Source: AC-32 sp963715575 (GTDB lineage Bacteria; Actinomycetota; Thermoleophilia; Gaiellales; Gaiellaceae). Taken from it: 64,000 nucleotides of DNA. A program made the position numbers and the translations under genes. The stretch lies in NCBI GenBank assembly GCA_963715575.1, contig OY970250.1:1240001-1304000 (forward strand), read 5' to 3'. Positions within the stretch are counted from its first letter, which is position 1. Each line of letters opens with the position of its first letter. Below the pieces are notes generated by a model that did not search any database, had not been told where the DNA came from, and was given only the letters and a program-made list of their open reading frames with translations. This document shows, piece by piece, positions 45,632 to 53,593 of the stretch.

Positions 45632-46268
45632 ATGAATAACCCGCTCAGGAGCGAAGGCGAGGCGTTCCGGTTCCTGCTCGGCACGGTCGTCTACTTCGGC
45701 CTGATCGCGATCGCGGGCGTGATCGACGCCTGGGCCGGGCTGGTGGTCTTCGTCGTGCTGACCGTCGCCGTCGTCTGGTGGTGGTGGCGCTCACGGGAGC
45801 CGGTCGCGCCGGTGCAGGCCTCGCCGGTCCGCAGCGGGCCGGAGGGCGAGCGGCGGATCCTCGTGGTCGCGAACGAGACCGTCGGCGGCGAGCCGCTGCT
45901 CGAGCAGATCAAGCAGCTGGCCTCGCAGGGCAACACCCGCGTGCTGGTCGTCAGCCCGGCGCTGAACACGCCGCTGCGCCACTTCGCCTCCGACGAGGAC
46001 CCGGCTCGGAGCAGGCCCGGGAGCGGCTCGACGCAGCCTGCCCGAGCTCGAGCGCAACGGCGTGCACGCGCGCGGCGAGGTCGGCGACGGCGACCCGCTG
46101 CAGGCGATCGAGGACGCGCTCCGCACCTTCGGCGCCGACGAGATCATGATCTCGACGCACCCCGAGGGCCGCTCGAACTGGCTCGAGCGAGGCGTCGTCT
46201 CGAGCGCGCGCGAGCGCTTTGCCGTGCCGATCCACCACGTCGTGGTGGACCTCGGCGACCGCTCTTAG
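45632..46268 (+). pseudogene. Two-helix membrane anchor fused to a UspA-like domain, two frameshifts
   Basis: ATG 45632, 2 bp after coxC. Residues 15-52 form two membrane helices (FLLGTVVYFGLIAIAGVID and AGLVVFVVLTVAVVWWWW), in the position where a subunit IV is often found. A linker leads to a third copy of the Usp-like domain: RRILVVANETVGGEPLLEQI to PIHHVVVDLGDRS. One base is missing near 46004-46005 and another near 46036-46037; restored text reads DPA then SEQARERLDAA and LPELERNGVHARGEVGDG. The last part is intact to TAG 46268. It would display a nucleotide-binding-like domain on the cytoplasmic face next to the oxidase. Confidence 0.72.
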
Positions 46269-46865
46269 CTACTTACCGGCGACCGAGGAGACGTACTTGG
46301 CGACGGCCATGATCTGTGCCGCGGTCAGCGTGCCCTTGAAGGCGGGCATCGCGGCGCCGCCGTTGGTCACCTGCTTCTGCGCGATCGCGAGGCTCGGCTT
46401 CAGCTGGTCGAGGTTTGGCCCGACGTTCCCGCTCGTGCCCGCGTCCTTGAGCGTGTGGCAGCTGCCGCAGTTGGCGGTGAAGATGTCCTTGCCGCTGGTC
46501 GGGCTCTTCGCGGTGACCGGCTTGCCGGCGACGAGCGCGACGTAGGCGGCGACGTCGTCGGCGTTCGCGCCGGTGACGAGGTTCGCCGGCATCGGCGGCT
46601 CGGCCAGCTCGATCTGGTCGCGGACGACCTGCTGGATCGTCACCTGCTTGAAGCCCTGCCGGCGCGACTGGGCGAAGGCGTCGTCGAGGTTCGGCCCCTG
46701 GGTGCCGTGCGAGCCCGCGGCGGCCAGCGTATGGCAGCCCGAGCACTTGGCGAGGAAGAGCTCCTTACCGTTGTCGGTGTCGCTCGACTTGGAGATGCCG
46801 CCAGTCCCGCAGCCGGCCGCGAGCAGCGCAGTGGCGAGTCCGACGAGCGCGCCGCCGCGCCGCAC
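46269..46865 (-). CDS. Di-heme cytochrome c lipoprotein
   Basis: 198 residues. Lipobox LATALLAAGCGTGG gives an N-terminal membrane anchor. Two class I cytochrome c domains bind heme at AKCSGCHTL and ANCGSCHTL, with distal Met ligands in EPPMPANLV and AAMPAFKG. It is convergent with and abuts the oxidase operon, so it is a likely electron donor to the caa3 oxidase. The GTG start at 46865 overlaps the STAS stop by one base. Confidence 0.9.
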   Translation of the reverse strand: MRRGGALVGLATALLAAGCGTGGISKSSDTDNGKELFLAKCSGCHTLAAAGSHGTQGPNLDDAFAQSRRQGFKQVTIQQVVRDQIELAEPPMPANLVTGANADDVAAYVALVAGKPVTAKSPTSGKDIFTANCGSCHTLKDAGTSGNVGPNLDQLKPSLAIAQKQVTNGGAAMPAFKGTLTAAQIMAVAKYVSSVAGK

Positions 46866-47230
46866 TAGGTCGGCGTGGGTTCCGACGAGCTCAGCGCGGC
46901 AACCGCCTCGTCACGTGTGCCGTGGATCGTGAAGACACGGTCGAGGCCGGTGATCTCGAAGATCTTCGTGATGTTGCGGTCGCTGCAGACGAGCGAGAGC
47001 TGGCCCTCGTTCGTGCGCAGCCGCTTGACCCCGCCGACGAGCACGCCGAGCGTCGTCGAGTCGATGAACGTCGTGTTCGAGAAGTCGACGATCACGCTCT
47101 TCGCGTCCTTGCCGATCACGTCCAGCAGCTGCTGCTTGAACTCCGGCGCCGTGTAGAGGTCGACCTCGCCGGAGAGCGAGATGACGTACGCGTCGTCAGA
47201 GAGCTGCTCGGTGGTGATGTCGAAGTTCAT
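46865..47230 (-). CDS. STAS-domain anti-sigma factor antagonist
   Basis: 121 residues. A single STAS domain: VISLSGEVDLYTAPEFKQQL and the phosphorylation loop FIDSTTLGVLVGGVKRL (Ser in DSTTLG, as in SpoIIAA/RsbV DSSGLG). It would bind an anti-sigma kinase and be inactivated by phosphorylation. No RsbW-like kinase is close. TAGACT lies 9 bases before the ATG at 47230. Confidence 0.9.
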   Translation of the reverse strand: MNFDITTEQLSDDAYVISLSGEVDLYTAPEFKQQLLDVIGKDAKSVIVDFSNTTFIDSTTLGVLVGGVKRLRTNEGQLSLVCSDRNITKIFEITGLDRVFTIHGTRDEAVAALSSSEPTPT

Positions 47231-47242
47231 GGGCGCGGCAGT

Positions 47243-48094
47243 CTAACCCTGCGCCTGTCCGACTGACGCCTGCAGCTGCGCGAGGGTCTGTCGGACCGCG
47301 GGGGCGTTCGCGTTGTCGGGGGCGACATCGAGGAAGCGCTGGTAGGCGACGATTGCAGTGGCGACGTCGTTCGCGCTCTGGGCGGCCGAGGCCCACTGGA
47401 GCAGCGCGTTCGGCTCCTCGGAGGTGCCCTTCGCCACCGTGGCCGCCTGCTTGTAGACGCCGGCGACCTTCTGGTAGGCGGTCGTCACCTTCGTGTAGGC
47501 GTTGTTGAGCTGGGTCTGCAGTGCCTGGGTGTATGGGTCCGAGGTCAGCGCCTGGCCGAGCGGCGAGCTCGTATCGAGCCCCGGCGAGCTCGTCACGTTC
47601 TGGCTGTAGACGGCGAAGACGGCGCGGTAGTTGTCGGCCGCGCGGCCGGCCTGGCCGCCGTAGATGCTCGCGATCCGGTTGATCACGTCGAGGTTCTTCG
47701 GCGCCACCTTCCGCGCCTGCTGGAGCGTGGCGAGCGCCTTCGCCTCCTGTCCGTCGCTCTGGTAGAGGCCGGCGAGGTCGAGGTAGAGGCCGACGTTCTG
47801 CGGCGACTTCGCGACCGCCTGCTGCTTGTCGTCGATCTGCGAGCCGATCGAGGTGCCGCTGTTCTGCCCGAAGAAGCCCTGCAGCGCGTCGCTGATCCCG
47901 TTCGAGCCGGAGCCGACGCCGAGCAGGACGAAGCTGAACACGAACACCAGCGCCAGCAGGACGTAGACCACCTTCGCGTGCCGCCGCAGGCGCGAGAAGA
48001 AGAGCTGTTCCTCCCACGCGGGCGCGCTCTTCGAGCGCTTCGGGTCGGGCTTGGGGCGCTCCTTGCGCTGCGCCGATGCGGCTCCTCGGGCCAT
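47243..48094 (-). CDS. Membrane-anchored TPR-like protein
   Basis: 283 residues. A basic cytoplasmic N-terminus (RKERPKPDPKRSK), one membrane helix (VVYVLLALVFVFSFVLLGVG) and an extracytoplasmic helical region with two TPR-like pairs: LYLDLAGLYQSDGQEAKALATLQQARKVAPKN-type helices near residue 105 and the last 60 residues (AIVAYQRFLDVAPDNANA). Likely a scaffold; partner unknown. TACCCT is 9 bases before the ATG. Confidence 0.75.
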   Translation of the reverse strand: MARGAASAQRKERPKPDPKRSKSAPAWEEQLFFSRLRRHAKVVYVLLALVFVFSFVLLGVGSGSNGISDALQGFFGQNSGTSIGSQIDDKQQAVAKSPQNVGLYLDLAGLYQSDGQEAKALATLQQARKVAPKNLDVINRIASIYGGQAGRAADNYRAVFAVYSQNVTSSPGLDTSSPLGQALTSDPYTQALQTQLNNAYTKVTTAYQKVAGVYKQAATVAKGTSEEPNALLQWASAAQSANDVATAIVAYQRFLDVAPDNANAPAVRQTLAQLQASVGQAQG

Positions 48095-48101
48095 AGCCGG
48101 C

Positions 48102-49085
48102 CTAGGGTACCTGCCACTCGTAGGAGTCGCCGATCTCTTTCAGGCGGGCCTTGGTCGCCTCGTCGCAGAGCGCGCCCTCGAGCCCGGCCTCGTAGGCGTC
48201 GCGCGGGTCGAGCCCGAGCCCGGCGGCCGCCTCGTAGTCACGGCTCAGGTCGGTGCCGAACATCGCCGGGTCGTCGGTCGAGATCGAGCAAAGCGCGCCG
48301 GCCGCGACCAGCTTCGGCAGCGGGTGCCCGTCCAGCGAGCCGACCACCCGCGTGCGCAGGTTCGAGATCGGGCAGACGTCGAGCACGATCCGGCGGTCGG
48401 CGATCTCCCGCAGCAGGCCGGGATCCTCCGCCGCGCGGATCCCGTGCCGGAGGCGGTCGGCGCCGAGCTCCTCCAGCGCGCCGTGCACCGACGGCGGCCC
48501 GGCGGCCTCGCCGGCGTGCGGCACCGACGCGAGGCCCAGCTCACGCGCGAGCGCGAAGGCGGGCTCGTACGGCTCAGGAGGGAACTCGGCCTCGAGGCCG
48601 CCGAGGCCGACACCCAGAACCCCGCGCTCGCGGTAGGCCGCGGAGTAGCGGACGACCTGCTCGGCCTCCTCGAGCGGGAAGCCACGCACGATGTCGGGCG
48701 TCAGGCGCACCTCGACACCGTGCAGCTCGCGCGCCTGCTGAGCTCCGTCGCAGTAGCCGCTGAAGATCTCGTCCCACCCGACCCCGCGCCGGACGCGCTC
48801 GCTCGGCGAGAAGATCGCCTCGAGGTAGACCGCCCCGTGCGAGGCAGCCTCGGCCGCGTAGTCCACGACGACCTGGCGAAAGTCCTCGGGCGTCTGCAGC
48901 GCGTTCGTGGTCAGGATCCAGACCTCGATGAAGTGCGCGAAGTCGCGGAAGTCGTAGAGCTCGGCCAGCCCCTCTTCGGTCTCCGCCGGCAGCGGGTAGT
49001 CGTTGCGCCGCGCGATCTCGAGCAAGGTCGCCGGCCGCACCGTTCCCTCTAGGTGGACGTGCAGCTCGATCTTCGGAGTGGTCAA
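48102..49085 (-). CDS. add: Adenosine deaminase family protein
   Basis: 327 residues from TTG 49085, which overlaps the tatC stop (TTGA). Metal and active-site motifs: KIELHVHLEGTVRP (HxH), VPHAGEAAG (His-Ala-Gly-Glu), DRLRHGIRA and SISTDDPAMFG (the Asp pair). These belong to adenosine deaminase/adenine deaminase enzymes; true substrate may be adenosine or a related purine. Cytoplasmic. Confidence 0.9.
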   Translation of the reverse strand: MTTPKIELHVHLEGTVRPATLLEIARRNDYPLPAETEEGLAELYDFRDFAHFIEVWILTTNALQTPEDFRQVVVDYAAEAASHGAVYLEAIFSPSERVRRGVGWDEIFSGYCDGAQQARELHGVEVRLTPDIVRGFPLEEAEQVVRYSAAYRERGVLGVGLGGLEAEFPPEPYEPAFALARELGLASVPHAGEAAGPPSVHGALEELGADRLRHGIRAAEDPGLLREIADRRIVLDVCPISNLRTRVVGSLDGHPLPKLVAAGALCSISTDDPAMFGTDLSRDYEAAAGLGLDPRDAYEAGLEGALCDEATKARLKEIGDSYEWQVP

Positions 49086-49822
49086 TCGCGCCAGCGCGGC
49101 TCGAGGAAGGTCGCGAGGCCGATCGAGAGCACGTAGAGCAGCACGAGCGGGATCACCGAGAGCAGTGTCGAGACCGGATCGACGCCGGGCAGGATCACGC
49201 CGACCACGGTCATCACGAAGACGCCGGCGCGCCACGTGTGCCGAAGTTGCGCGGCGCTCAGGATCCGCAGCCGCACGAGCGCGAGCACGAACACCGGCAC
49301 CTCGAACGCGACGGCCACCCCGAGCAGCACGAAGCTGACGAAGCGGTAGTAGTCGCGCGCGCGAATCTGGATGTTGTAGTAGGACGAGTCGTAGTTGGTC
49401 AGGAAGTGGATCGCCGGCGTCAGGATCACGAAGTAGCCGAACAGGACACCGCCAAGCCCGAGCACGGTCGCGAAGGCAACCGGAATCAGCATCGAACGCT
49501 GCCTGCGCTCCTCCAAGGCGGGCGCGAGGAACGCCCACAGCTGCCAGAGCACGATCGGCAACGCCAGGAGCAGCCCGGCCCAGAGGCTGACCATGATCGA
49601 GGTCGCGAACGGCTCGATCGGGCTGAAGGTGACTGGCTTGTCGAGCGTGTCGGGCAGCGGCCGGTTGAGCCAGTGGAGGATCCGGCCGTGAAAGCCGTAG
49701 GCGACGCCGAAGCCGGCGGCGAGGGCGCCCAGGCAGATGATCAGCCGCGTGCGGAGCTCGCCGAGGTGCTCGACGAGCGTGGCCTCCTCGCCATGGCCGA
49801 GGCGCCGCGGAAGCACGCTCAT
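49082..49822 (-). CDS. tatC: Sec-independent protein translocase TatC
   Basis: 246 residues, six membrane helices. Conserved N-terminal region LVEHLGELRTRLIICL (HLxELRxRL), the periplasmic FSPIEPFATSIMVSLWAGLLLALP split across family motifs, and LALVRLRILSAAQLRHTWRAG. It recognises twin-arginine signal peptides and forms the Tat receptor. ATG 49822 is 4 bp after the tatA stop. Confidence 0.95.
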   Translation of the reverse strand: MSVLPRRLGHGEEATLVEHLGELRTRLIICLGALAAGFGVAYGFHGRILHWLNRPLPDTLDKPVTFSPIEPFATSIMVSLWAGLLLALPIVLWQLWAFLAPALEERRQRSMLIPVAFATVLGLGGVLFGYFVILTPAIHFLTNYDSSYYNIQIRARDYYRFVSFVLLGVAVAFEVPVFVLALVRLRILSAAQLRHTWRAGVFVMTVVGVILPGVDPVSTLLSVIPLVLLYVLSIGLATFLEPRWRD

Positions 49823-49826
49823 TGCG

Positions 49827-50033
49827 CTACGACGACGGAGGCGGTGGCTCGTCCGCGGAGCGGGCCGGGAGCTCGGCCTTCTCGTCGTCGTGCGAGCCGG
49901 TGATCGAGTCCTTGAATTCCCGCATGCCCTTGCCGAGCGAGCGCCCGATCTCCGGCAGGCGCTTGGGCCCGAACACGAGCAGCGCAACGATCAAGATCAC
50001 GATCAGCCCGGTGATGCCAATCTCCGGCAGCAT
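49827..50033 (-). CDS. tatA: Sec-independent protein translocase TatA
   Basis: 68 residues: one N-terminal membrane helix (ITGLIVILIVALLVFGPKRLPEIG with the FGPKRLPE hinge), an amphipathic helix (SLGKGMREFKDSI) and an acidic/Pro tail. It forms the Tat pore with TatC encoded next. TACGCT lies 6 bases before ATG 50033. Confidence 0.95.
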   Translation of the reverse strand: MLPEIGITGLIVILIVALLVFGPKRLPEIGRSLGKGMREFKDSITGSHDDEKAELPARSADEPPPPSS

Positions 50034-50074
50034 GACCCAAGCGTAGCGCTTTCTTTGCCGGGTAAGCAGACTCC

Positions 50075-51019
50075 GTGCCGAAAAAGCCTCTTTCGGAACA
50101 AGTCGTCGTCGTCACCGGCGCGTCCAGCGGGCTCGGCCGGGCGATCGCACAGCTGGCGGGAGCGCGCGGCGCGAAGGTGGTCGTCACCGCCCGCAACGTC
50201 GAGGCGCTGGACAACTGCGTCGGCGAGATCGAGCGCGCCGGCTCCGAGGCGCTGGCCGTTCCCGGCGACGTCAGCGACCAGACCCGGGTCGAACGGGTGG
50301 TCGAGGCCGCGGTCGAGCGCTTCGGCCGCATCGACACCTACGTCGCCAACGCGATCGTGACCGTCTACGCCGAGGCCGACCGGCTCGAGCCGGAGGAGCT
50401 GCGGCGCGTGTGGGAGGTCAACTTCTTCGGCGTCGTCTACGGCTACTGGGCCGCGCTGCCCCACCTGCGCGCCTCGCGCGGGACCTTCCTGCACGTCAGC
50501 TCGGCGCTCGCCTACCGCGGCATTCCGCTCCAGGCCGCCTACTGCTCGACCAAGGCGGGTCTGCGGGCGTTCCTCGAGTCGGCGCGCGTCGAGGAGCAGA
50601 AGGCCGGCACGGGCGTGGCGATCTCGCTCGTCTTGCCCGGCGCGATCAACACGCCGCAGTTCGATCGCGACCGGCAGAAGATCGGCTATCAGCCCGAGCC
50701 GGTGCCGCCGATCTACCAGCCTGAGCCGTTCGCCGAGGCGACGCTCCACTGCGCCGAGCATCCTGTCCGCGAGCTGCCCATCTCCTGGGGCGCGCAGAAG
50801 CTGCTCTGGGGCCAGAAGCTCTCGCCGCGAGCGGGTGACTGGGTGCTGAGGCGAACCGGCTGGAAGTCCCAGCACACGGCCGAGCCCAAGCCGCTCGACG
50901 CGCCCGACAACCTCTTCGATACCCTGCCTGGAGACCCAGGCGCGCACGGCCGTTTCGACCGTCAGGCGCGCGGCTCGACGCTCTGGACAAGGCTCCGTCT
51001 CCTGCTCCCGAAGGGCTGA
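50075..51019 (+). CDS. SDR-family oxidoreductase
   Basis: 314 residues. NAD(P) motif VVVTGASSGLGRAIAQLAG, structural ANAIVT (N-A-x-G-like), catalytic Ser in VSSALAYRG and YCSTKAGLRAF (Y-x-x-x-K). The last 70 residues go beyond the usual 250-residue core and include a Trp-rich segment (DWVLRRTGWKSQ), similar to the larger SDRs acting on bulky or lipid substrates. Substrate unknown. GTG 50075; no strong promoter seen. Upstream of the SUF genes but 25 bp apart with its own stop. Confidence 0.85.
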   Translation: MPKKPLSEQVVVVTGASSGLGRAIAQLAGARGAKVVVTARNVEALDNCVGEIERAGSEALAVPGDVSDQTRVERVVEAAVERFGRIDTYVANAIVTVYAEADRLEPEELRRVWEVNFFGVVYGYWAALPHLRASRGTFLHVSSALAYRGIPLQAAYCSTKAGLRAFLESARVEEQKAGTGVAISLVLPGAINTPQFDRDRQKIGYQPEPVPPIYQPEPFAEATLHCAEHPVRELPISWGAQKLLWGQKLSPRAGDWVLRRTGWKSQHTAEPKPLDAPDNLFDTLPGDPGAHGRFDRQARGSTLWTRLRLLLPKG

Positions 51020-51044
51020 AGGTGCTCGCTAGCATGACTGTCAC

Positions 51045-51830
51045 ATGGCGCTCCTAGAACTGAAGAACATCCACGTCGCGCTCGAGGACGGCACCGAGAT
51101 CGTCAAGGGTGTCGACCTGGCCGTGGACACGAACCAGATCCACGCGATCATGGGACCGAACGGCTCGGGCAAGTCGACGCTCGCCTACGCGCTGATGGGC
51201 CATCCGGCGTACCAGATCACCGAGGGACAGATCTTCTTCGACGGCGAGGACGTGACCGAGCTCGAGGCGGACGAGCGCGCGCAACGCGGCCTCTTCCTCG
51301 CGTTCCAGTACCCGCACGCGGTTCCGGGCGTGACCGTCACGAGCTTCCTGCGCGCCGCGATCAACGCGGTGCGCAAGGCGCGCAACGGCGGCGAGGACGA
51401 CCCGGTCAAGATCAAGGACTTCCGCCAGGAGATGCTCGCCGCGATGGAGAAGCTGAAGGTGCCGCGCGAGCTCGCGCAGCGCTACCTCAACGACGGGTTC
51501 TCAGGTGGCGAGAAGAAGCGGGTCGAGATCCTGCAGATGGCGATGCTGAAGCCGCGCATGGCCGTGCTCGACGAGACCGACTCCGGGCTCGACATCGACG
51601 CGCTGAAGACGGTCGCCAAGGGCGTGCGCGAGCTGGTCGGCGAGGAGACCGGCGCGCTCGTGATCACGCACTACCAGCGGATCCTCAACTACGTCGAGCC
51701 CGATTTCGTGCACGTCTTCGTCGACGGGCGTATCGTGGAGCAAGGCGGGCCGGAGCTCGCCCACAAGCTCGAGGCCGAGGGCTACGAAGGCTTCGGCGCA
51801 AACGGAAGGAACAATGGCAGCAACTCCTGA
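51045..51830 (+). CDS. sufC: Fe-S cluster assembly ATPase SufC
   Basis: 261 residues. Walker A IMGPNGSGKSTLAYAL, SufC-specific FQYPHAVPGVTVTSFLR, signature SGGEKKRVEILQMA and Walker B MAVLDETDSGLDIDAL. It powers the SufBCD scaffold. TAGCAT is 9 bases before the ATG. Its end overlaps sufB by 17 bp. Confidence 0.97.
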   Translation: MALLELKNIHVALEDGTEIVKGVDLAVDTNQIHAIMGPNGSGKSTLAYALMGHPAYQITEGQIFFDGEDVTELEADERAQRGLFLAFQYPHAVPGVTVTSFLRAAINAVRKARNGGEDDPVKIKDFRQEMLAAMEKLKVPRELAQRYLNDGFSGGEKKRVEILQMAMLKPRMAVLDETDSGLDIDALKTVAKGVRELVGEETGALVITHYQRILNYVEPDFVHVFVDGRIVEQGGPELAHKLEAEGYEGFGANGRNNGSNS

Positions 51831-53229
51831 AACCGAGATCGTCGCTGGAATCGGCAACGACTACAAGTACGGCTTCCACGAGATCGAGGACTACTTCTTC
51901 AAGTCCGGCCGGGGTCTCTCGGCCGAGCTCGTTGCCGCGATCTCCGAGCACAAGAACGAGCCCGACTGGATGCGCAAGTTCCGGCTCAAGTCGCTCGAAT
52001 ACTTCCTGGCGCGCCCGATGCCCGAGTGGGGCGGCGACCTCTCCGAGATCGACTTCGACAACATCTTCTATTACATCCGCCCGACCGAGAAGCAGGCCAA
52101 CTCATGGGAGGACCTGCCGCCGGAGATCAAGGACACCTGGGACAAGCTCGGCATCCCGGAGGCGGAGAAGAACTACCTCGCCGGCGTCGGCGCCCAGTAC
52201 GAGTCCGAGGTCGTCTACCACAAGCTCCAGGAGGACCTCGAGAGCCAAGGCGTGATCTTCAAGGACATGGACTCTGGCCTGCGCGAGCACGAGGAGCTCG
52301 TCAAGCAGTACTTCGGGACGATCATCCCGCAGAACGACAACAAGTTCGCGGCGCTCAACTCGGCCGTCTGGTCGGGGGGCTCGTTCATCTACGTGCCGCC
52401 GGGCGTAAAGATCGAGATGCCGCTCCAGGCCTACTTCCGGATCAACGCAGAGAACATGGGCCAGTTCGAGCGGACGCTGATCATCGTCGACGAGGGCGCC
52501 TACGTGCACTACGTCGAGGGCTGCACGGCGCCGATCTACTCGTCCGACTCGCTGCATTCGGCGGTCGTCGAGATCATCGTCAAGCCGAACGCGCGCTGCC
52601 GCTACACGACGATCCAGAACTGGTCGAACAACGTCTACAACCTCGTCACCAAGCGCGCCGTCGCGTACGAGAACGCGACCATGGAGTGGGTCGACGGGAA
52701 CCTCGGCTCGAAGCTGACGATGAAGTACCCGGCGATCTGGCTGCTCGGCGAGGGCGCTCACGGCGAGGTGCTCTCGATCGCCTTCGGGGGCAAGGGCCAG
52801 CACCAGGACGCGGGCGGCAAGGCCGTCCACATCGCGCCGAACACGACCTCGGTGATCACCTCGAAGTCGATCTCCAAGGACGGCGGCCGCGCCGGCTACC
52901 GCGGGCTGCTCGAGGTGGCCAAGGGCGCGACCGGCGCCAAGTCGAAGGTCGTCTGCGACGCGCTGATTCTCGACGAGGACTCGCGCTCCGACACCTACCC
53001 GTACATCAAGATCGACGAGGACAACGTCGACATCGGCCACGAGGCAACCGTCTCGAAGATCGGCGAGGAGCAGCTCTTCTACCTGATGTCGCGCGGGCTC
53101 TCCGAGACCGAGGCCTCGGCGATGATCGTCTCCGGCTTCGTCGAGCCGATCACCAAGGAGCTACCGCTCGAGTACGCGGTCGAGATGAACCGGCTGATCC
53201 AGCTGCAGATGGAAGGGTCGGTTGGCTAG
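51814..53229 (+). CDS. sufB: Fe-S cluster assembly protein SufB
   Basis: 471 residues. SufB-specific motifs: YESEVVYHKLQEDLESQGVI in the N-terminal half, SGGSFIYVPPGVKIEMPLQAYFRIN split by domain, HYVEGCTAPIYSSDSLHSAVVEI with the cluster-related Cys, and the parallel beta-helix core ending ALPLEYAVEMNRLI-like. It is the scaffold on which Fe-S clusters form. Overlaps the VOC gene by 8 bp. Confidence 0.96.
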   Translation: MAATPETEIVAGIGNDYKYGFHEIEDYFFKSGRGLSAELVAAISEHKNEPDWMRKFRLKSLEYFLARPMPEWGGDLSEIDFDNIFYYIRPTEKQANSWEDLPPEIKDTWDKLGIPEAEKNYLAGVGAQYESEVVYHKLQEDLESQGVIFKDMDSGLREHEELVKQYFGTIIPQNDNKFAALNSAVWSGGSFIYVPPGVKIEMPLQAYFRINAENMGQFERTLIIVDEGAYVHYVEGCTAPIYSSDSLHSAVVEIIVKPNARCRYTTIQNWSNNVYNLVTKRAVAYENATMEWVDGNLGSKLTMKYPAIWLLGEGAHGEVLSIAFGGKGQHQDAGGKAVHIAPNTTSVITSKSISKDGGRAGYRGLLEVAKGATGAKSKVVCDALILDEDSRSDTYPYIKIDEDNVDIGHEATVSKIGEEQLFYLMSRGLSETEASAMIVSGFVEPITKELPLEYAVEMNRLIQLQMEGSVG

Positions 53230-53593
53230 TGCGGCGCTCTCAGTAGAGCGCGTCGACTTCATCACGATCCCGACGCGCGACCCGGAGCGGGCGCGGGGCT
53301 TCTACCACGACACGCTCGGGCTGCCGAAGGACCCGAAGAACCCGGACGAGCTAACGGCGGGCCAGGTGACGATCTGCTTCTGGGAGCCCGAGAAGGAGGG
53401 AATCGACTTCTCGCCGTCGATCGGCGGATTCGCGCTGCGCGTTCCGGATGTGGAGGCCGCGCGCGCAGAGCTCGAGGCTAAGGGCGTCGAGTTCGTCGGT
53501 GCCGGCGACACGGGGGTCTGCCGCATGGCGGTCTGCCTCGATCCCGACGGCAACGCGGTCATCCTGCACCGGAGGTACAAGGACTATGAGTAG
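53222..53593 (+). CDS. VOC-superfamily (glyoxalase-like) protein inside the SUF operon
   Basis: 123 residues from TTG 53222. Two beta-alpha-beta-beta-beta modules: VDFITIPTRDPERARGFYHDTLGLP and FALRVPDVEAARAELEAKGVEFVG, ending AVCLDPDGNAVILHRRY with the usual Glu position replaced by Asp/His region. Members are metal-dependent dioxygenases, isomerases or binding proteins. Start and stop are embedded in sufB and sufD (overlaps of 8 bp each), so it is translated as part of the SUF operon. A role in Fe-S assembly or its protection is only suggested. Confidence 0.85.
   Translation: MASAALSVERVDFITIPTRDPERARGFYHDTLGLPKDPKNPDELTAGQVTICFWEPEKEGIDFSPSIGGFALRVPDVEAARAELEAKGVEFVGAGDTGVCRMAVCLDPDGNAVILHRRYKDYE

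Noticed and set aside
42119..46042. Programmed frameshifting in the cox operon
   Set aside because: There is no slippery heptamer or common stimulatory structure, and some 25 events of both signs are not compatible with a programmed mechanism.
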